A stretch of DNA of 64,000 nucleotides from Utricularia gibba. Lineage: Eukaryota > Streptophyta > Magnoliopsida > Lamiales > Lentibulariaceae. The stretch lies in the NCBI GenBank assembly GCA_002189035.1, contig CM007989.1:2170001-2234000 (forward strand), in the 5' to 3' direction. Within the stretch, counting starts at the first letter, position 1; each line of letters opens with the position of its first letter. A program made the position numbers and the translations under genes. A model generated the notes under the pieces. The model was not told the DNA's origin, made no database searches, and was given only the letters and a program-made list of their open reading frames with translations. Below, in pieces: positions 57,371-64,000 of this stretch.

Positions 57371-59315
57371 ATGGCGGTGGAATCAATACTAGCGTCTCCG
57401 ATGGGGCCGCCACCTTGCGAAAAGGACGCGAAGGCGCTGCAGTTCATCGAGGAGATGACTCGCAACGCCGACGCCGTTCAGCAGCAAGTGTTATCCCGAA
57501 TCCTCTCCACAAATGCTAAAACAGAGTATCTGCAGAGATTCAACCTCGACGGTGCCACTGATCGCGAAACCTACAAGTCCAAGATTCCTATAGTGTCCTA
57601 CGACGATCTGCAGCCGTTTATTCAAAGAATCGCCAATGGCGACCGTTCGCCGATTCTTTCTGCTCAACCTGTCTCTGAATTTCTTACCAGGTAAGAGAGC
57701 TCCGTCGAGAAATTAGGTTAGTGGAAGTTGATTTTTGTAGGTGTTGCTTTAAGTAAAATTCAAATTTCTGTGTGCCAGCTCTGGAACTTCCGCCGGCGAG
57801 CGGAAGTTGATGCCGACGATCAAAGAAGAATTAGACCGGCGGCAGCTTCTCTACAGCCTTCTTCAGCCGGTGATGAACCTGTGAGAAGAAAAACACCATT
57901 ACGTAATCTCAGGATTTCTCAACGCACTCTGTTCTAAAGCTTTTTTTTTTTCGTTGCACCAGATACGTGAAGGGGCTTGACAAGGGCAAGGGGCTTTACT
58001 TTCTGTTCATCAAATCGGAAACCCGAACCCCCGGCGGCCTCCTCGCCCGCCCCGTCCTTACAAGCTACTACAAAAGCGAGCATTTCAAGACCCGCCCCAT
58101 AGACCCGTACAATATGTACACCAGCCCCAATGAGGCGATCCTCTGCCCCGATTCATTCCAGAGCATGTACACTCAGATGCTCTGCGGCCTCTACGAAAGG
58201 CACCAAGTACTCCGCGTCGGCGCCGTCTTCGCCTCCGGCCTCCTCCGCGCCATCCGCTTCCTCCAGCTGCATTGGCCCGAACTGACCCACGATATTCGAA
58301 CCGGGTCACTCAGCCCGCAGATCACGGATACATCTCTCTGCGACTGCATGACCCGGGTCATGAAACCCGACCCCCGCCTAGCTGACGAGATTGCCAAGGA
58401 ATGCTCTAAGGATAACTGGGAAGGGATCATCACCAGAATTTGGCCCAACACGAAGTACCTGGATGTGATCGTCACCGGCGCCATGGCTCAGTACATTCCT
58501 ACACTTGATTATTACAGCGGCGGGTTGCCTAAAGCGTGCACCATGTACGCCTCGTCGGAGTGCTATTTCGGCCTCAATCTGAATCCGATGTGCAGCCCTT
58601 CGGAGGTCTCGTACACCATCATGCCCAACATGGGGTACTTCGAGTTCCTCCCCTGCAACGGCCACTCCGCCACTACAGACTCTCACTTGGTGGACCTTGC
58701 GGACGTCGAGATGGGGAAGGAATACGAGCTTGTCATCACGACGTACGCCGGTCTATACCGTTACCGGGTCGGGGACATTCTCCGGGTCACCGGTTTCCAT
58801 AACTCAGCGCCACAGTTCCAGTTTGTTCGCCGCAAAAACGTCCTCCTGAGCATCGATTCCGACAAAACGGACGAGGCGGAGCTGCAGGCCGCCGTCGAGA
58901 GCGCCTCGGTTCTTCTCAAGGAGCACGCCACGACCGTGGTGGAGTACACGAGCTACGCCGATACAAAAATGATCCCCGGGCATTACGTCGTCTACTGGGA
59001 GCTGCTGGGGGAACACCCAGCGGTGACTGTTTAGAAAAATGCTGCCTGGCAATGGAAGAATCGCTCAACTCGGTGTACCGTCAGTGCCGGGCCGCGGATC
59101 ACTCAATCGGGCCGCTGGAGATTCGGGTGGTGAGGAACGGCACGTTCGAGGAACTGATGGACTACGCCATCTCCAGAGGCGCGTCGATTAACCAGTACAA
59201 GGTACCCAGATGCGTCAGTTTCGCGCCCATCCTCGAACTACTCGACTCCCGAGTCGTGTCCACGCATTTCAGCCCGTGCCCGCCGAAGTGGACGCCGGAG
59301 CGACGCCTCTCATAA
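57371..59315 (+). CDS. GH3: GH3-family acyl-acid amido synthetase (IAA-amido type), one frame break near the end
   Basis: Three exons, 57371-57690, 57779-57880 and 57963-59315; 591 residues if one base is restored. Readable motifs include [15 protein letters not shown] (the phosphate loop, across the first junction), [20 protein letters not shown]-region [15 protein letters not shown], and [16 protein letters not shown] (the Y-x-x-G-D nucleotide motif). The end is [17 protein letters not shown] and [20 protein letters not shown]. It resembles group II GH3 enzymes such as GH3.1, which join IAA to amino acids with ATP. At 59029-59032 a run of three T should be four: as written the protein ends after residue 497 (EHPAVTV) and loses about 94 C-terminal residues, although those remain well conserved in the next frame ([14 protein letters not shown]). 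Confidence 0.92.
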
Positions 59316-61506
59316 ACCTGAACTTGTATCATAAACCAGACCCTGCAGCCTGAATCTGTATGTGTAGACTTGTGTCAAGAGGTACGCCGTTTTGTTCAGT
59401 CCTCGTCTCCATGCTGTACATGCATCGCCTCTTCCTCCATCAACTCACCCATCCCGATCAGACCTGGAATTTCTGCATTTACTCCGGCTACTGTTCTGAT
59501 CTCATCTCAAAGGCAAAACAACGCATGCAAGTAAGAAATTTCTGTTTCAAGAATAACGCCAACTACCGGTCAAGGTCACATTAAATCACGCATGCAGCAA
59601 AATAAAAGGCAGATAGGAGTACACGTCGCCATAACCGAAATCGGGAATTGCTGAGACCGGAGGACAGTGCACCCATGTTGCGTGTCTGTCTTATCCTGAT
59701 TGGTCCAGACATGCAATAATAATAGCACACGCCCTGCGCTGCCCTCCATGCACCCAGCACCCCATGTGATCCTGCTGCTGCTCATTACAAAAAGATTGTG
59801 TGCATTTTAACCCCATGAGTAGGATTCCACGTGTCCTCCCCGCCAGCAACAAACAAACCCTTGTTACACATTCCATGATTACGTTGAATGGCTTCAGCAA
59901 TGATTTCATTTAGCATCGCACATGCCACCGTCTACCAGTACCAAGATGTCCCGTCGGTAACTTTAGCAGAAGCCGATGCTACTTACTATTACCGCCAGGA
60001 ATCAGCTGCCTCACTTGTAAAACAACAAAATCTACCACATTTTCTTTTTTGGAAGGTTGATGATTCATGATAATGGTTGATTGTGCCACCCATCAGCAAA
60101 GGGTTGGTAATTTACCTCATGTTGTTTGACAATAAACGTAGGGTTTAACCATACGAAAGGTCTACGGTTGCGTGGGCATGTGAGCGGAAGTTGTAGTCCA
60201 TCAAACCCAGTTGCGTAAGGGGAAGTACGTCCTCTAAAGGGAGTCAATGTAACTCAGAAGCATGAGATCAGAACTCCGGACGTCCAAGTAACCGCTAGTT
60301 AACTGGACATTCCGGCGGCCGCAGTTCCCGATGATGCCCTCAGTCAAGACCACAAGTGTCCATTCAATGAGTTTAACCCAACCAGCTTTAATTCTGAAAA
60401 GCAAAAAAGGGCCTATCAGTCTTATCCTCGGGTGGTTGCTGCACTTTCGGCTGGGACCTCATCGAATGGATATTTTATTTGCATACTTTGACTGTTTTCT
60501 TTTGGCTGCTGCCTTGCCACGACGAGCCGAAAGTATGCAAATAAAGTAGTTACCTGAAAGTTGGCTGTGGCCTTCCTGAACTCAAAGGGTTTATTTGCAT
60601 ATTTTATTCGCATACTTAGCCACGAGGGGGCAGGGTGTTGTCTTCCTGAACCTTCCTTTCTTACAGTTCGGCTTGCTGCAAAGAATGCCGGGTTTAGTAT
60701 AGCTGCTATAAACACAGATTCATTATCATTCTGATTCTACAGGAAATAGCTACCCCTTCCAGAGCAATCCACACCCCCCGAGTCCGAGCAATGCATTCAA
60801 CAATTGGAACTAAGAAATACTAAAGAAACCAAGTTGCTCCCATTCTAATCACACCTTGGATTGAAGGGCTCCTAATATTAATAATAATTAAATCGTTTCA
60901 AATAATTATATCTAAATTAGTTGAAAACCTTATAATAGCAACATAACTGGGAGTTCCCGCACCATAGCTAATGAAAGATGAATTGGGGGCTATCCATCTA
61001 CTGTGGAGATGGGCTGGCCCAACTGTCTTGGCCTACAAGCGAGAGAACAAGGAAGTCCTTTGACACTTGGAGCTGGATTTTTCTCATGGATAGACGGCCT
61101 GCTCAAGATTGTAACGTGGAAGCGTACAAAGAGAAAGTCACATCATGGTGGGCTTATACAAGGAGGCTTGATCAACTCTCTTAAGATAAATGAAGGACAA
61201 GCAAAGTATGAAGTAAAAAACATGACTAGCAAGGCAAAGATGGATAGCAGTTGGAGATGCGTAAACTTGTCATCCATTTTGTGTGAATTTGGGGCAAAAT
61301 GAGGAGTTACAAGAGATATGCCTTTGGCAAAGCATTCACGATCCTAACTTGCAGAATAAGCACAACAATTTAAAACAACTCCGCAGCAGCTGAACATCAC
61401 CTTCTCCATGGCAAAAGCTCATGCATTTCAAATAAAATTCATGATGTGGGACTTTAGCAAACAATCAGCGCATCGAGAATGGCTGAAGAAAATTACCAGG
61501 GTCAGG
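59316..61506. other. Spacer with an inverted-repeat block, no gene identified
   Basis: About 2.2 kb between GH3 (+) and the TXNDC9-like gene (-), whose 3' ends face each other. It includes unusually GC-rich text at 60160-60350, the inverted repeat at 60443-60545, an AT stretch near 60870-60950 and small frames at 59888-60070 and 60978-61302 without homology. No tRNA or rRNA was found. Confidence 0.45.
60443..60618. repeat. Inverted and direct repeats around TTTATTTGCATACTTT
   Basis: TTTATTTGCATACTTT at 60474-60489 is repeated exactly in inverted orientation at 60530-60545, leaving a 40-base loop. ACTTTCGGCT at 60443-60452 is inverted at 60525-60534, overlapping the other arm. Partial direct copies follow at 60590-60601 and 60604-60618. 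The block could fold into alternative hairpins. It matches no tRNA or known small RNA that I recognise. Confidence 0.6.
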
Positions 61507-62555
61507 CTACTCAGAATCTGATGAATAAGAGGTGGAGCTCTGCCGTACATTTCTTGATGGAGCCTTGGATTTGTATGAATTCCTTGATGCTTCCCCCTCG
61601 TATGTAATTACCTCTGCTTTTGATAACCTTTCTTCCAGTTCGTCTGTGCTGAAATCATCCGTCCCACCAAGCTCATCAAAACCAACCTAAAATTTTGAGA
61701 ATGAAGGTCTCAGGCAGTGTTATGAACACCAAAAACACGAGTGAAGAGACAACCAACCACATAGTCTTCAACTTTGGCATTCTTTACTAGGGCAACTGTA
61801 GGGAGCACAACAATCCGGAGCTTCTCACTCAAGTATAAACTTTTCTCGGCATTAATCTTCACAAAACGTGTTTCAATATGTTGTTTAGCAAGTATTGCCA
61901 AATGCTTATCCATTACCTGCAGTTTGATTGGGTTTGTTAATATTAACAAGAAGAGAACACATTCAGATTCCTAGAGAGTAGAAACGTAGATCCTTCAAAG
62001 CTTCCATTCTAAATCATGTGACAAAAATTCACAAACTATGATTCTCATCAATGCTCTGCATTCCGATAATAGATCCCAACCAAAAAACAAAGCTAGCAAA
62101 CACGAATCAAGTAAAGCCTCGGCCGCAGAAAACCGAGATCAGAGTTCACAAGATACAACATTTGCGGTAAACGTACCTTGCAAGGCCAATTCTCGCGATA
62201 GAAATGGCAGACAACGCGTTCACTTGCTTTAACAACGGAAAAAAACTCCTTCTCATTTGGGATCTCGGAGTACTCGCCGTGACCAAGGGCTAACCAACGG
62301 TTCCTTTTCTCCGCCATTTTCTTCATCTGCTGCAACCTCCGCTCCTTCAACGCCTCCAAGTCATCTATATCCAGCCGATCCAACGCCGCTATCTCCTCAT
62401 CGATCTTATCCTCCACAGCCTTCGCTACTGCCACAACTTGCCTCTCCAAAATCTGCAATAAAACCATACCCAATCGATTCCAATAAAACCTCGAGATCCG
62501 AAGCATCAGCATTCATCTCGAATCTGCATACCTCTTTCACCGCGGCGTTCTCCAT
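61507..62555 (-). CDS. TXNDC9/PLP3-type phosducin-like thioredoxin-fold protein
   Basis: Four exons: 62555-62532, 62452-62177, 61916-61758 and 61686-61507, giving 212 residues in a closed frame. A helical N-terminus (VEDKIDEEIAALDRLDIDDL) leads to RRLQQMKKMAEKRNRWLALGHGEYSEI. The thioredoxin-like fold follows, with VVCHFYRENWPCK, HIETRFVKINAEKSLYLSEK and LPTVALVKNAKVEDYVVGFDELGG. Only one Cys is present at the redox position (WPCK), so it is not a standard oxidoreductase. TXNDC9 and Arabidopsis PLP3 proteins help the CCT chaperonin fold tubulin and actin. Upstream words GGCCCA (62641-62646), TGGGCT (62660-62665) and TGGGCC (62698-62703) form a site II cluster. Confidence 0.92.
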
Positions 62556-64000
62556 CTCTGAACTGAATTCGTCGATTCAGAGACAAGGTGCTGAAGCACT
62601 CATTTCACAAACGTAAAGCCAAACAAAGAACCGCAACCAAGGCCCAATAGTGTACGTATTGGGCTTTTATGTACAACCATGAACGGCGTGCTGGATATGG
62701 GCCAAACAGTTCAAACATAAAGAGCGCCGTTCAATTCGACCTTCCTGATGTGGGGGGGAATCAAAGAATCTTCATTATGTTCCCTTTATGCCCCCGTGTG
62801 GATAAAAGGCTGCCGACAAGGTATTAATTAATCCTGATTTAATACAACATTCAATTAATAAATGGAAAAATTGTTCCCAAAAGATGATCGAGTCATACCA
62901 TTCCAAATTTTCCGTATATTATTTAAAATAATTTTAGGATTGGAAAACCCAGAAACGGTATGAATCGGATCAAAGGTAAGGTTTTAAATTTTTCCCAAAG
63001 GGGATTAGTTCCATTTATTATGAAATAAAATAATTTCAATTATAATTTGAGTTTTTTAGTCCACTATACCAGTGTTTATTAATACTATGATCATTGTTTA
63101 TAAAAACATTTCACGATTTTTACCAAATGTCAAAACTCACGTTTATGATATTCGCTCAACCACTGAAGTCTTATGATTTTAGGTTTTACTTTTTTTAAAG
63201 AAGAAATATCATATAAAATTAAGAATATCAATCTATTTAAGCATTTCCATTATAATGTTCTTGATATGAAATAGTTAATACATATTTCATTTTTTAAACA
63301 CCCTTCATTTCATGAGTTTTTACCTGAAAATGTTATGGATGCAACACTTTGGATTCTTATCGACTGAATTTGGAATATTGATTAAGAGGTGTGTGTGGGA
63401 AATTGAAGATGTAAAAATGAATGCAATTATTAGAGTTGTTAGTCAAAAAGATGCTTGAAAAGGAAGGAACTTTGGTGCATGTGTCCTTACCCTGTGTGGT
63501 GCTGCCCGCCTGGTCCCTCATCAATTAATTGCCATAGAATTTCTTACCATGGGAGTAAATGAAATGGTGAAATTCTACCCTGAAATTATTCTGCCTCTCG
63601 ATATTCTCTTTTTCCTGGGATCAACGCAAACCCCTGCTTTATCTCTGGGAAGAGGACGCAATTATGAACCCTAATCTTGATTAATTAGCACTGGTTAAAG
63701 TGTTTAGTGGGAGCGTTAATTGCCCAGATCACTCCAAGTGGCAAAAGGGTAATTGTCCACATCCGTGGCTGTCCACGTCATTACCGGCTAAATGAAATGG
63801 GTGTTTTTTTTTAAATTGAATTGTGTAAAAAAGAAAAAGAAAAAAAAACATTGACTTTGGGTGGGTCAATTATGAAATTCCTGGCTGCGCGGTGGTACAG
63901 TGAAAAGTGAAGTTACCGGTCCATGACACAGAGCGGCCGGAAGGAATTTTGTTGATGGAGGCGGAGGCGGAGGCGCATCATTTTGTTTTTTTTGGGGTTA
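62556..64000. other. Promoter of the TXNDC9-like gene and AT-rich spacer to the window end
   Basis: The first about 150 bp carry three site II words. From 62800 to 63450 the sequence is very AT-rich; after 63450 it becomes more balanced and may belong to the promoter of a gene beyond the window. A short GAGGCG repeat lies near 63958-63976. No coding exon recognised. Confidence 0.45.

Noticed and set aside
59888-60070. 60-codon frame starting with a true ATG
   Set aside because: Too short and without similarity; downstream of GH3 in spacer.
60160-60350. Possible tRNA or organellar fragment
   Set aside because: No cloverleaf arms, T-loop or B-box could be placed, and no plastid or mitochondrial gene sequence was recognised.
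60978-61302. Two overlapping plus-strand frames
   Set aside because: No recognisable family; they lie in the 3' flank of the TXNDC9-like gene.

Overview
The window is nuclear DNA from a flowering plant. The genes are split by many short, AT-rich GT-AG introns. They encode plant-only families: IRX15-type DUF579 proteins, GH3 auxin conjugases, UGT84 glucosyltransferases, SPARK receptor kinases, pentatricopeptide proteins and plastid thioredoxin m. GC-rich exons lie in AT-rich spacers, and there is no bacterial, phage or organellar gene block. Nineteen protein-coding genes were resolved, about one per 3.4 kb, which fits a compact genome. The species cannot be read from the sequence.

Layout: RBP45-type RNA-binding protein (+, 663-2938); short-chain dehydrogenase (-, 3720-5717); tandem DJ-1 protein (-, 7165-9230) head-to-head with thioredoxin m (+, 9854-10924); NYN/LOTUS protein (+, 11987-13249); SPARK receptor kinase (-, 14306-17121); a long AT-rich gap; a DUF579/IRX15-like gene with a broken frame (+, 20577-21446); PTEN2-type phosphatase (+, 23778-26560); cyclase-family protein (-, 26801-28228) head-to-head with a secreted LRR protein (+, 28569-29726); PPR protein (-, 30117-31829) head-to-head with beta-galactosidase 17 (+, 32490-36685); cinnamyl-alcohol-dehydrogenase-like gene (-, 37532-38933); a 4 kb gap with two related MITE-like elements; UGT84 glucosyltransferase (+, 42991-44484); a gap; bHLH factor (-, 47025-47959); LYR-like protein (-, 48530-48881) head-to-head with an NFD6-like mitochondrial protein (+, 49141-49535); C2H2-EAR zinc finger (+, 51373-52002); TIP41-like protein (-, 52329-54315); GH3 (+, 57371-59315); TXNDC9/phosducin-like protein (-, 61507-62555).

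The genes form no operon or biosynthetic cluster; they are ordinary neighbours. Two themes stand out. First, several housekeeping genes share short divergent spacers or promoters with TGGGCC/T (site II) and AAACCCTA (telo-box) words. Two of these divergent pairs encode products for the same organelle. Second, four otherwise well-conserved genes (short-chain dehydrogenase, DUF579, CAD, GH3) carry frame breaks that single lost bases explain, mostly in short homopolymers. That points to consensus errors or recent decay, and matters for anyone using these models. I found no convincing undescribed system.
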